This document shows, piece by piece, positions 56,481 through 64,000 of a DNA stretch of 64,000 nucleotides. The translations under genes and the position numbers were made by a program. The notes under the pieces were generated by a model. The model searched no databases. It worked only from the letters and a program-made list of their open reading frames with translations, and was not told the origin of the DNA. This DNA comes from Pyrrhosoma nymphula. Taxonomy: Eukaryota; Arthropoda; Insecta; Odonata; Coenagrionidae. The stretch spans positions 145,011,977 to 145,075,976 of the forward strand of contig OY754332.1 of assembly GCA_963573305.1 (NCBI GenBank), written 5' to 3'. How positions within the stretch are numbered: the first letter of the stretch is position 1; each line of letters starts with the position of its first letter.

Positions 56481-57112
56481 TCGTGCTAACAAGTGCGTTG
56501 CGCTCTCTGTGAGCGGAGAGGGGATGCTCGGGCGCCCCCCCCCCTTGAGTCACATGACCACTTCACGCGAGACACTCTCCCCTCTCCTTCCCCAAGCTGC
56601 TACATTTGCCTCCGCCGCTCACTAGGCTACCGCCTCGGCACACTCCGCTGCCGCACCACCGACTTCCGCTTCGAGAAGGTAACGGAATAGTGCACTACAT
56701 GCGCAAAACGCCCATGTTTCTCTGTGCACTGGGCCTGAGGAGATATTATTCCAGCTGTGTTCCTTCGCGTTTAGAATGCACAGCCCTTTGGTGCCAGTAA
56801 AATTGCCTAAATCCGTCGGGCTGGCTGCTAAATCGACCATGACACGATCGTGGTGTAAAGCCTGCGCGGCGTCGATGCGACCCGTGGATCTCGCTATCGT
56901 CTAAATCGAAATCGTGGAAATATTCCCTCTCCGTCTCCGCCATCTTGTGAGGCGGCGCTGCGATTGGCGCTCGCGGCCCGGAAAGGTGTGCCCTTGTCCT
57001 TCCGAGTTCCGCCGCGCGACAAGAGTGGCGCGCTCTCCCCTGAGCGCCTCCAACGAGCGTTGCATCGCATCGAATGCTCTAAAGCCGAAAACAAATTATT
57101 TTTACCCCCCTG
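56481..57112 (-). promoter_or_regulatory. CpG island with CCAAT and YY1-like sites
   Basis: GC-rich relative to its surroundings, with many CpGs. On the minus strand, GCGCCAATCGC (CCAAT) lies about 20 bp upstream of CACAAGATGGCGGAG, a YY1-like site (AAGATGGCGG) that contains the start codon at 56943. Such overlap of YY1 site and start codon is common in housekeeping-type promoters. The transcription start would lie around 56960-57060. Confidence 0.5.
56746..56943 (-). CDS. Candidate first coding exon, unknown gene
   Basis: An ATG in strong context (CACAAGATGG) at the CpG island opens MAETEREYFHDFDLDDSEIH, an acidic, hydrophilic start, and stays open for 65 codons. I see no strong GT-AG donor, so the exon end is unknown. 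A second overlapping frame (56840 to 56622, minus) reads VDLAASPTDLGNFTGTKGLC and also looks protein-like, so a sequencing or real frameshift near 56860 is possible. I do not recognise the product. Confidence 0.3.
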   Translation of the reverse strand: MAETEREYFHDFDLDDSEIHGSHRRRAGFTPRSCHGRFSSQPDGFRQFYWHQRAVHSKREGTQLE

Positions 57113-58215
57113 CACATAAATCCATTCGCTGAAATCCGATTACCTAGTAGGATTATTACGAGATGAATTGAAGTTGTGTCGCTTCGATCGTTTTTGTCGA
57201 GTATGTTTCCCACTAGAACTTTGTATGATCAGGTATTTTGACTATTTGCCTACTGATATTTTATAAGCATCGATATGGAAATGTATGAACTCATATTTAG
57301 TCCCAAGAACTATCAAACGAATGTTTAGCGTTAGTTTCTTGAAGCAATAGGGTGGTTTCCTATTTTTTTTAATTGCCTAGATCTGAAGTTTATAACCCCT
57401 GGAGTACGTATTTGAAGCCGTTCGATTTAAAATGGCGTTAAGTATTTTTCCTTATTACTTAAAAAGTGAAAAAATTCAACGGCGCGAAAACGCGACGGCA
57501 AACTATTGCATGCTGGTTAATCCTACGTGTGACGTTAGAGGTACGTACGCAACTACTCTGCCGCTAGGTGGTTCGCCGTAAGCTGCTTATCTGCAGACGA
57601 CGTCCGCCGAGAAAGCTTTAATAATAATAATAAATTAATTGACGGAAAAAAAACCATTTACAAAAGTAAACTTGTTGTAAAATGGAAATGAGCTTTATTT
57701 ATTAATTAAGCTTTTGCTTTAGTCGCATAGAGAAACCTCATCAAAATAATAAAATACATTTATGGTTACGGTATGGGGAATGAAAATCGTATAATAATAT
57801 ATTCTCAAATTAATGGTGCTAGCTCCTATTTTTTAGGTAAAGTTAGTATGAAAAGCATGAAATAAACCATTTTGTTCGTATTTATTTCGAAATATTTCCC
57901 GCAAGCAAGCACGAAATCGTCACTTTTTAACTATACGAAGAGCAGGTGCTACGCCACAGCTATGATACGAATACACATTAATTTAATTCATCCACTTTGT
58001 CGAGGTGTCATTGCTAGAACATGAAATTAGCAAAAAAGGCTTACCGTCAATAGCATAATGGATGGCAAAATCTCGAAGCAAACTATGTATGAACAAATAC
58101 TAAAACAACTAAAATGCGTTGATCACCCCTCACCGTGATCACAGACCATTGATGGGAACTCGTGATTCACTGCATCAGCTGATCAACATCATATTCTCCA
58201 AGGAGTACCAGTAAC
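57113..58215. other. No gene seen
   Basis: AT-rich with an (AAT)n patch at 57620-57635. No supported gene. Confidence 0.45.
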
Positions 58216-58380
58216 ATGCCTCCGAGAACATTGCTTTATAAAAATTGTTTTGTGCCGCAGTGTCACACAACAACAATTAGCGATAGCAAGAAAGCTTACG
58301 TCGCGGTTCCACTAAACGAGAAGAGGATAATTTTGTGGTTCAAAGCTGTCAGAAGAGAGTACCTTGCTTTACTCCTCTGA
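58216..58380 (+). CDS. THAP-type zinc-finger N-terminal exon or fragment, 54 codons
   Basis: The ATG at 58216 opens MPPRTLLYKNCFVPQCHTTT, then AYVAVPLNEKRIILWFKAVRRE, ending at TGA 58378-58380. This matches the first half of a THAP domain: the C-x4-C pair (C11, C16), the V-P pair, and the basic W-containing helix (W42). The second C-x2-H pair is absent, so this is either exon 1 of a spliced gene or a truncated copy. THAP domains bind DNA and occur in host regulators and P-element-like transposases. Its end directly abuts the opposite-strand segment described next. Confidence 0.55.
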   Translation: MPPRTLLYKNCFVPQCHTTTISDSKKAYVAVPLNEKRIILWFKAVRREYLALLL

Positions 58381-58540
58381 TTTCACCTGCACTAAACCGA
58401 ACATCTTCTCTAAAGAACTCCACCACCATGGTCACATCCACTTTCGGTAGATTGTCCGTACAAAACCAGTTTGTAAAGCCATTGAACTTGTTCTCATGAA
58501 ACCTTGTGGCTTTGTATATCAGCAAAAGGAACTGATGATG
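58358..58540 (-). pseudogene. Exon-like segment, possibly from a YqaJ/SWIM-type insect protein
   Basis: The minus strand encodes NKFNGFTNWFCTDNLPKVDV and VVEFFREDVRFSAGEIRGVKQG, then AAG|GTACTC, a plausible splice donor near 58356. The LPKVD..M...FF..D..F.AGE.RGVK pattern reminds me of the N-terminal part of insect proteins that carry SWIM-type and YqaJ nuclease-like domains. I cannot verify this without a search. There is no ATG, so the left exon border is unknown (the track start is a TTG). Confidence 0.35.
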
Positions 58541-59574
58541 AAAGGTAACTAATGGAATATGCAAGGTATGAATGATAGGAATGGTAAATTAAAGGAATAG
58601 AAGATGAGATAAAGGAAATGTCTGTCAAAACGAAAGTGATCAAAACGTAAACATCTAAGCCGGAACATCACAGAACGCGAAGTCACAGGTACGCAGTTTC
58701 GTTATTCATTTCACTGCGCATGCGACGCTTGCCGCGACGAACGCCTTCGCGGTAGCTCTGTACTAGCAGGGAGCGTAGGAGCTTAGAAAACGTCTTTTAA
58801 TGGCATGCTCAATGGAGGAGACTTTCCGAACTTTAAGCATTTTAATCGAGGTATATTAATACATGTTCACCAGATTTTAGGGACTCTGAAATACAATAGT
58901 AAGTACAGTCAAAGATAATTCCATATACCTCGCAATGTTGACTATCTATCTGGAACGTCATCATAAAAGCTGCCGCTGTCCCGCCATTTCCGAACCTTTC
59001 CAAATGAACTTAAAATTAACATTCAAATTTCTTGGAAACTAAGACTTTTTAATCCAAATAATTTGCGTGTAATGAATACGTTTATGCTGGGGCACCTGTC
59101 GCAATTAATGAATTCTGTTTTCTTTGATGAAGGAAACTACCCTATTGTAATGAGGTTAAGCAAACTTTTCGGCAAATTTTAGCCAATGACGTATCCTATA
59201 TACTTGATTTTTTCTTTTTGAGAAATGGTAAACAGTAAAAAATTTTAATGTTGCGTTTTTATTCAATTTTTGCTAATTTAACTTAAAAAAGGGTTACTAT
59301 TTCGGAGATGGAGGAGCTAATCTATAATGATAAAGTGTTCATCAATATGAACTAATTGGTGGCCGCAATCAAAACCTACTTGACTTTTCTTAAGTGGCCT
59401 TCCAAAACAGTGACCTACTCTCGTCACATTTATCCCGTATTCCTCCCAGATAGGAAGACAGGTAGCTTTCGAAAAATTTTTCACAGCCGTCTGTGCTCAC
59501 AAAAAGAATGATCGTTGATGACAACATTTCAAGCAGGCAAAAAAAATGTCTGATAAATACATTGCGAACTGCGT
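58541..59574. other. No gene seen
   Basis: AT-rich spacer with no supported feature. Confidence 0.45.
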
Positions 59575-59841
59575 TTACCGTACCGAAAAAACCGCATCGA
59601 TTAAAGGGTTTGAATTCCCGCTCACCGATTGAACTACCTCCTCGCGTCCACGCGTCGTCGTTCTGTGTTGGAGATCAAATTTGCAGCTCTGCTTTAACAG
59701 TTCTTCTCGCACAGCGTGTAGGCCATCTAGTACTTCACTCATTTCACCACAAAAAGCTCTGCCACTATTAAACCACTCCTTCTTAGTTTGCATCGAGGCG
59801 CGAAATCCACCACTGAATACGTACATGTCATTGGACTTCCA
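59575..59841 (-). CDS. Candidate exon 2 of a two-exon gene
   Basis: It follows an acceptor CCACAG at 59842-59847 (minus). The reading frame is set by phase 0 from exon 1 and begins WKSNDMYVFSGGFRAS, continuing KKEWFNSGRAFCGEMSEVLD and HAVREELLKQSC to a TAA at 59575-59577 (88 codons). The middle part should form an amphipathic helix. An internal GAG|GTAGTT could be an alternative donor. From there, GGTAGTTCAATCGGTGAGC and AATTCAAACCC resemble tRNA-type A and B boxes at abnormal spacing, so the last 25 codons may be SINE-derived. No known domain was recognised. Confidence 0.4.
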   Translation of the reverse strand, partial: WKSNDMYVFSGGFRASMQTKKEWFNSGRAFCGEMSEVLDGLHAVREELLKQSCKFDLQHRTTTRGREEVVQSVSGNSNPLIDAVFSVR

Positions 59842-59927
59842 CTGTGGATTTTTTTTTCGTACCAGTTTTTAGGAGGGTAGAGACAATGGGATCGTCTCAA
59901 AGGACATAGGACGTGTACTTCACTTAC

Positions 59928-60353
59928 ATCTGTCCACTCGTTGACTTCCCGCTTGCTCTCCTCGGGCCTCTCGATTGGCGGCCATGGGCTCTCCACGGCA
60001 AGGACTCTCCGCCCCACGCGGCCAACAACCCGCCCACCCGCGAAGACGAAGCACGTTGTCCCATAGGAGTCGTTGTCCGCTCCCCTTGGCATCTCAAGAG
60101 CCGCTCCTCCTCGTGGCCGCTGCTCCCTCGTCGCAGGTGCGGCTCGTTGCGAACCCTCAAGTCCGCCGGGCGAACTCTCGGCGGGTGGATTGTTATTATC
60201 ATTATTTCCCCCTGCCTTCTCCCCTCGAATCGCTTGCAAGAGTAGCTCTCTCACACTCACTTCTCGATCGGTTACATTCACGTAGACATCTCCTCCTCTG
60301 AGGTGCAAAATTACCCAGTCGATGTAGCCACTTTCTTGTTGGTCTTCCGCCAT
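59928..60353 (-). CDS. Candidate exon 1 of a two-exon gene, CpG-rich
   Basis: An ATG at 60353 in the context GCAGAATGGCGG opens MAEDQQESGYIDWVILHLRG, then DVYVNVTDREVSVRELLLQA, then a Gly/Asn/Pro/Arg-rich low-complexity part, ending REVNEWTD at 59928. A consensus donor GTAAGT follows at 59927. The exon is exactly 142 codons. An 86-bp intron ending CCACAG leads to exon 2 in the same phase. Together they would give 230 residues. The first 50 residues look like a folded domain I cannot name. CpG density and start context support a host gene. Without transcript data, confidence stays moderate. Confidence 0.45.
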
Positions 60354-60621
60354 TCTGCACAGTGTTCTCCGTCGCGAATACGGGGCCACTCTCTTTCCCG
60401 TAGCGAAGCATGCACACCGATGCCCCTCCCCTCGACCCCCTTCTTATCTCCCCCCCTTATCTCTTCCCCTTATCTCCTCCCCTTGTCACCCCCCCCCCAC
60501 CTCAAGTTTATGCTCGGCCAGTGGAACTTCTCGCGCACCTCCAAGCAATGCACAACATTTTAATGCTTGTCAAAATAACATTCTCTATTTGCAGTAAGCT
60601 TGGGGCGAAAATTGGGTAGCT
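60354..60621. promoter_or_regulatory. CpG/C-rich upstream region between gene start and PLE
   Basis: 268 bp with pyrimidine-rich tandem text (CTTATCTCCTCCCC-like, 60440-60500) and a poly-C run. It separates the divergent candidate gene (minus) and the PLE (plus), and could be the gene's promoter, the PLE 5' end, or both. Confidence 0.35.
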
Positions 60622-62964
60622 TTGTTCTTTCGTTGCTGCAAGAGCTCATTTTCCGACGGGAAAAGTTTTCACTTGCGCAGAAAATGGTACGGAACCCCCC
60701 CCCCCCCCCGCACTCACCCCGCCGAGGACGGCTACGATCCCACAAAACAAGAGGTCATAAACTTCTCTTCTTCTTCCCTTACCCCTTCCGAAATCTCTGT
60801 TTTGAGCAAAGGTCTTTCGTTTTCGCCGACACCTAAGGTTAATCCTGTCAAACTTCTCACAGACACCCTCAATTTTTGCCGAAAATTAAAATGGAAATTC
60901 TTTTGGGAATCCCAGCGCTCCCAACTGCCACTTCCCGATACTTCTTCTCAAAATTCTGTACATCCTGCCCTAACCTTTTTCAAACCGCCCTCTTCACATG
61001 AACCCAAACCTTTACTTTCCAATCATCCCTTAGAAGTGTTCACGAACCTCCTTCTCTCCAAAATTGCTGATCCTTCCTTCCTCACTTCCTTAAAGCCCGC
61101 ACCCAACCTATCCTCGTCTGAAATCAAAGCCTTAAAAGACCTTTCTCACAATCCCAACATAGTCATCACACCTTCTGACAAAGGCTCTACTGTGGTAGTA
61201 CTGAACTCTTCAGACTATATCAACGAAGCCCTCAGACAACTCTCGGACCCCTCTTCCTACGCTCCCGTTTCTCACGACCCAAACCCAAAATTCCACGAGG
61301 AGATCATCTCTTTCCTTAAAGACAAAGGTCCCAAGGAAGGTCTCACTAGCAACGATATTTCTCTACTTTCTCCCGCTCATCCCCGCACTCCCCACTTCTA
61401 TATCCTTCCGAAGATACACAAGCCCAACAACCCTGGCCGGCCAATAGTTTCCTCTTGCCACTCCCCTACTGAACGCATCTCCGCTTTCGTCGACCATTAC
61501 CTTCAACCTTTAGTCCATTCCCTGCCTTCCTACATCAAAGATACCTATCATTTCCTTGATCGCCTCCTCTCCACCCCCCTCCCTAATGATTCCGACATCA
61601 TCATGGCCACCATTGATGTCACCTCTCTATATACCTCCATCCCCCACGCCGAAGGCTTATCCGCCGTTAAGCATTTTCTTGATACCCGCCCTACTCCTCA
61701 TAACCCTAGCTCCGATTTCCTTATTGACCTGTCCCACTTCATCTTGACTCATAACTCCTTCTCCTTTAATGACCGCTTCTACCTTCAAACCAAAGGCTGC
61801 GCCATGGGCAGTAGATTCAGCCCTTCCTATGCCAACCTTTTCCTCGGCCGTGTCGAAGAGTCCTTCCTATCCTCACAACCCCTGAAACCCTTACTCTGGC
61901 TCCGATACATCGACGACATTTTCCTTCTCTGGCCCCATGACGTCGATTCTTTTAATTCTTTTATTTCCGCTCTCAACGATTTCTCTTCTGTCTCCTTCAC
62001 CTCTCATTTCTCTTCTTCCCATGTTACCTTCCTGGATGTAGATATCACTCTCTCCAACCACCATTTCAACACCTCAGTCCACATCAAACCCACCAATAAG
62101 CAGCAATATCTTCATTATAACAGCTGCCATCCCTCCCATACTAAAAGATCCCTCCCCTACTCTCTTTCCACACGAGGCTTTCGCATATGCAATAACCCCG
62201 ATTCCCTTGATAAATTCCTTTCCTCTTTACACCAATCCCTTCTCCGACGAGGATATCCTGAGACTCTTCTCAATAAACGAATTCTCAGAAAACCCTTTCC
62301 TCCTAAACCAACCCAAAATAAGGAGAATTACAACCTCTCCCTCTGTACCACCTACTTCCCAGGCGTCCATGCCCTCAAAAAAATCATTAAAAACCTTTTC
62401 CCACTCCTTTCTGACAATCTCACCACCAAAAACACATTCCCCAAATGTCCATCTCTCACCTTCAGGCGTCCCCCCAACCTCTCCAGCATTCTAAAAACCA
62501 CCAAACCGCTGACTAAACCCTATATTAGCTCTAAAACCCCACCCAACCCCTGCCATCGCGCGAGATGCAAAACGTGCCCTATCCGTATCACCGACCCCCT
62601 TCCCGCTAAATTCCTCTCCCACCCTCTTCCTTCCGTCCCCTCTCGGTCATGTACTTCCCACAATGTTGTTTACATCCTCCTGTGCAACCTGTGCGATTCA
62701 TACTACATTGGTCTCACCACTAACGCCCTCAGTGTTAGAATGACCGGCCACCGAGCCAGCTGCAAGCCGTCCTCGCCCAATGCCTCCTTCCCCGTCCCGA
62801 TCCATGCTTCCTCCCACAATCTCATTTTTGATAAATGCTTTCGTGTAGGCGTATTGGCTTCCCTCCCTCCCTCTGCCTCTCCCCTTCAATTGCGTACGCT
62901 AGAAAGTGCCTGCATCTGGCTTTATTCCGCACATAATCCGCCCGGATTAAATCGCGCTCACTGA
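60622..62964 (+). CDS. Penelope-like element protein: RT plus GIY-YIG endonuclease
   Basis: 780 codons without a stop. Residues about 45-70 match the PLE N-terminal motif (INFSSSSLTPSEISVLSKGL). The RT spans about 257-500: ILPKIHKPNNPGRPIVSS (261-278), ATIDVTSLYTSIP (329-341, motif A), GCAMGSRFSPSYANLFLG (392-409, motif B), LRYIDDIFLLW (427-437, motif C). The zinc motif CHRARCKTC is at 644-652. The GIY-YIG nuclease spans about 682-768: VVYILLCNLCDSYYIG (682-697), R706/R711 in RMTGHR, E761 in LESACIW. The frame starts at a TTG, and the first ATG is residue 328. A C15 run at 60695-60709 may have shifted the true start, so the real 5' end is uncertain. Confidence 0.9.
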   Translation: MFFRCCKSSFSDGKSFHLRRKWYGTPPPPRTHPAEDGYDPTKQEVINFSSSSLTPSEISVLSKGLSFSPTPKVNPVKLLTDTLNFCRKLKWKFFWESQRSQLPLPDTSSQNSVHPALTFFKPPSSHEPKPLLSNHPLEVFTNLLLSKIADPSFLTSLKPAPNLSSSEIKALKDLSHNPNIVITPSDKGSTVVVLNSSDYINEALRQLSDPSSYAPVSHDPNPKFHEEIISFLKDKGPKEGLTSNDISLLSPAHPRTPHFYILPKIHKPNNPGRPIVSSCHSPTERISAFVDHYLQPLVHSLPSYIKDTYHFLDRLLSTPLPNDSDIIMATIDVTSLYTSIPHAEGLSAVKHFLDTRPTPHNPSSDFLIDLSHFILTHNSFSFNDRFYLQTKGCAMGSRFSPSYANLFLGRVEESFLSSQPLKPLLWLRYIDDIFLLWPHDVDSFNSFISALNDFSSVSFTSHFSSSHVTFLDVDITLSNHHFNTSVHIKPTNKQQYLHYNSCHPSHTKRSLPYSLSTRGFRICNNPDSLDKFLSSLHQSLLRRGYPETLLNKRILRKPFPPKPTQNKENYNLSLCTTYFPGVHALKKIIKNLFPLLSDNLTTKNTFPKCPSLTFRRPPNLSSILKTTKPLTKPYISSKTPPNPCHRARCKTCPIRITDPLPAKFLSHPLPSVPSRSCTSHNVVYILLCNLCDSYYIGLTTNALSVRMTGHRASCKPSSPNASFPVPIHASSHNLIFDKCFRVGVLASLPPSASPLQLRTLESACIWLYSAHNPPGLNRAH
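60695..60709. repeat. C15 homopolymer inside the PLE frame
   Basis: Fifteen consecutive C residues near the 5' end of the PLE frame. Such a tract is prone to slippage and to sequencing error, so the frame before it should not be trusted. Confidence 0.9.
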
Positions 62965-63299
62965 CCTCTCCCGCCCCTTCTCCCCTTTCCCCTCCTTCAA
63001 TCCCCTCCCGCCCCTCCCCTTTTCTCCTTTCCACATCCCTTTCTCTTCCTCTGACCCCCTCCCACCTCTTCCCCTCCTTGCCCTTCCCTCTTCCTCTGAC
63101 CCCCTCCCGCCCCTCCCCTCTTCTCCCTCCCTACCCTTCTCTCCTCCCATCTCACCCCACCTCTTGTTCCCTGCCTATCCATCATTCTGTATCCGTCTAT
63201 CTTTGAGAAAGGTTCTAGAGCAACCGAAATATCAACTTATAGTGTGAGTGTTCTTTTTTATGTGTTTTTATATTTCATTCCGCCCCACCTCTGGCATAG

Positions 63300-63305
<6 letters not shown>

Positions 63306-63382
<77 letters not shown>
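63306..63382. repeat. (TA)n microsatellite, about 38 units
   Basis: An uninterrupted TA repeat between the 3' ends of two convergent PLEs. It produces a spurious open frame of repeated Tyr-Ile. Confidence 0.98.
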
Positions 63383-63386
<4 letters not shown>

Positions 63387-63696
63387 ACAACGAAATTCAC
63401 ACGTGGTGAAAATATATCTAATAAGAAGTCACAGGCGTGACGAGTAAAAAACAGTGGCACAAACAAAAGAAACACACGAATGGTTTAATTTTCGACAGCA
63501 TTCAACTGTTTTCTTCCGAACTGGAGAGAGTACTGGATGCAGATGTGGGTAAGGAGAGAAGAAAGAAGAAAGGAGAGGAGGGGGCAGGCAAGGGAGGGCA
63601 GGTTGGGCCAGGCGGGGAAGAGATTGGGGGAGAAAGAGGGGAATAAAGGGAGGGGCAGGCAGGAAAGGGAATGGAGGGGGAAGAGGGGAAGGGAGT
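63383..63696 (-). other. 3' UTR of the minus-strand PLE, purine-rich
   Basis: On the plus strand this is G/A-rich (AAGAAGAAAGGAGAGGAGGGGGCAGG...), the mirror of the pyrimidine-rich 3' UTR of the neighbouring PLE. It contains no gene. The two UTRs are of the same compositional type but are not obvious copies. Confidence 0.5.
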
Positions 63697-63996
63697 TTAG
63701 TGAAAGACATTGATGCCCGGAGTTTGAAAATCTTTATACAGCCAAATAAAAGATAATTCCACCGATTTCAGTTCAAGTGGGGGAGCAGTTGGGGGGAGGG
63801 AAAAAAGAACTGAAACATTGTAGCAGTGGTTGAAGGATTTTTTGTGAAGGGAGGCGTGTATCGCAACGGGAAGAGAAGCAGATTGGGAAGGATTTTTACA
63901 ATTAGCACGGTGATTATTAATACGTATGTTGAGGGGAGTCAAGGATTTACCAATATAAAAAGCTGGGCAGAGTTTACATTGTAAGTGGTAGACCAC
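63697..63996 (-). CDS. Second PLE, C-terminal GIY-YIG domain, cut by window end
   Basis: 99 codons on the minus strand, running in from beyond the window and ending at 63697. It begins VYHLQCKLCPAFYIGKSLTP, with the C-x2-C pair and the YIG motif, then RINNHRANC (catalytic arginine region) and VELSFIWLYK (the glutamate helix). The sequence differs clearly from the plus-strand PLE (VYILLCNLCDSYYIG), so it is another family or subfamily. The RT must lie to the right, outside the window. Confidence 0.85.
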   Translation of the reverse strand: MVYHLQCKLCPAFYIGKSLTPLNIRINNHRANCKNPSQSASLPVAIHASLHKKSFNHCYNVSVLFSLPPTAPPLELKSVELSFIWLYKDFQTPGINVFH

Positions 63997-64000
63997 ATTG

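Larger units (their letters stand above)
60622..63303 (+). mobile_element. Penelope-like element, plus-strand copy
   Basis: Contains the RT/GIY-YIG frame and a 3' UTR. The UTR (62965-63170) is pyrimidine-rich with a repeated phrase CCTCTGACCCCCTCCC (about 63050 and 63096). It ends with GAGAAAGGTTCTAGAGCAACCGAAATATCAACTT, which has a GGTT...AACC stem followed by GAAA, as in the other PLE tails here. The left end is not defined. Confidence 0.8.

Noticed and set aside
63244..63447. Tyr-Ile repeat frame
   Set aside because: Translation of the (TA)n microsatellite.

Overview
This window looks like intergenic nuclear DNA from an arthropod, most likely an insect. It has no operons, no bacterial ribosome-binding sites and no dense coding. 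It is AT-rich with short CpG-rich islands, and it is crowded with eukaryotic transposable elements: Helitrons, CR1 and RTE LINEs, Penelope-like elements (PLEs), mariner, hAT-like, PIF-like and TA-inserting non-autonomous elements. The CR1 copy has an esterase-type ORF1 and a (TGTAGA)n-like tail, which resembles LINEs I associate with insects such as locusts. The species assignment is inference only.

Layout. 970-9533 is a decayed Helitron (minus strand, Rep plus Pif1-type helicase). A 5'-truncated CR1 LINE (5175-9229) interrupts it, with a 6-bp target duplication, and removing the LINE restores the Helitron frame. 9534-14213 is mostly unassigned, with one small broken ORF at 13169-13527. 14214-17550 and 46861-48842 are two copies of one Helitron-like non-autonomous element carrying an N-terminal (DUF6570-like) fragment. 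The first copy contains a 971-bp TA-flanked element built around a repeated GGGAGAGATGGACC motif, and it has a 246-bp tandem array at its 5' end. 17590-19997 and 22736-25064 are two copies of a 2.3-2.4 kb element, the second with a clean 8-bp target duplication. 25-35 kb is largely unassigned. 35409-35962 is a hAT MITE.

36247-41615 is a nested structure: a palindromic mariner with two 3' ends, into which an RTE-type LINE (37206-41562) inserted with an 8-bp target duplication. The LINE carries an intact 994-codon endonuclease/reverse transcriptase ORF and an extra copy of its own 3' kilobase at the 3' end, which looks like a template jump. Two MITEs follow (41992-42244, 43283-43864), then a tRNA-derived SINE, the second Helitron-like copy and a wrecked RTE copy (49300-51961). 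A 0.64-kb foldback made of PLE tails lies at 53257-53892.

The right end has the best hints of host genes: a CpG island with a possible first exon (56943, minus), a THAP zinc-finger fragment (58216-58380, plus) abutting an oppositely oriented exon-like segment, and a two-exon candidate gene (60353 to 59575, minus). A PLE with a long open RT plus GIY-YIG ORF (60622-62964) starts immediately upstream of that candidate. It faces the 3' end of a second PLE (63697 to window end, minus) across a (TA)n tract.

Functionally the window is mainly a stack of dated insertions. The nesting gives relative ages: Helitron before CR1; Helitron-like element before the TA-flanked MITE; mariner before RTE. The RTE ORF and the plus-strand PLE ORF are the only long intact element genes. 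No rRNA, CRISPR array or canonical tRNA gene was seen.
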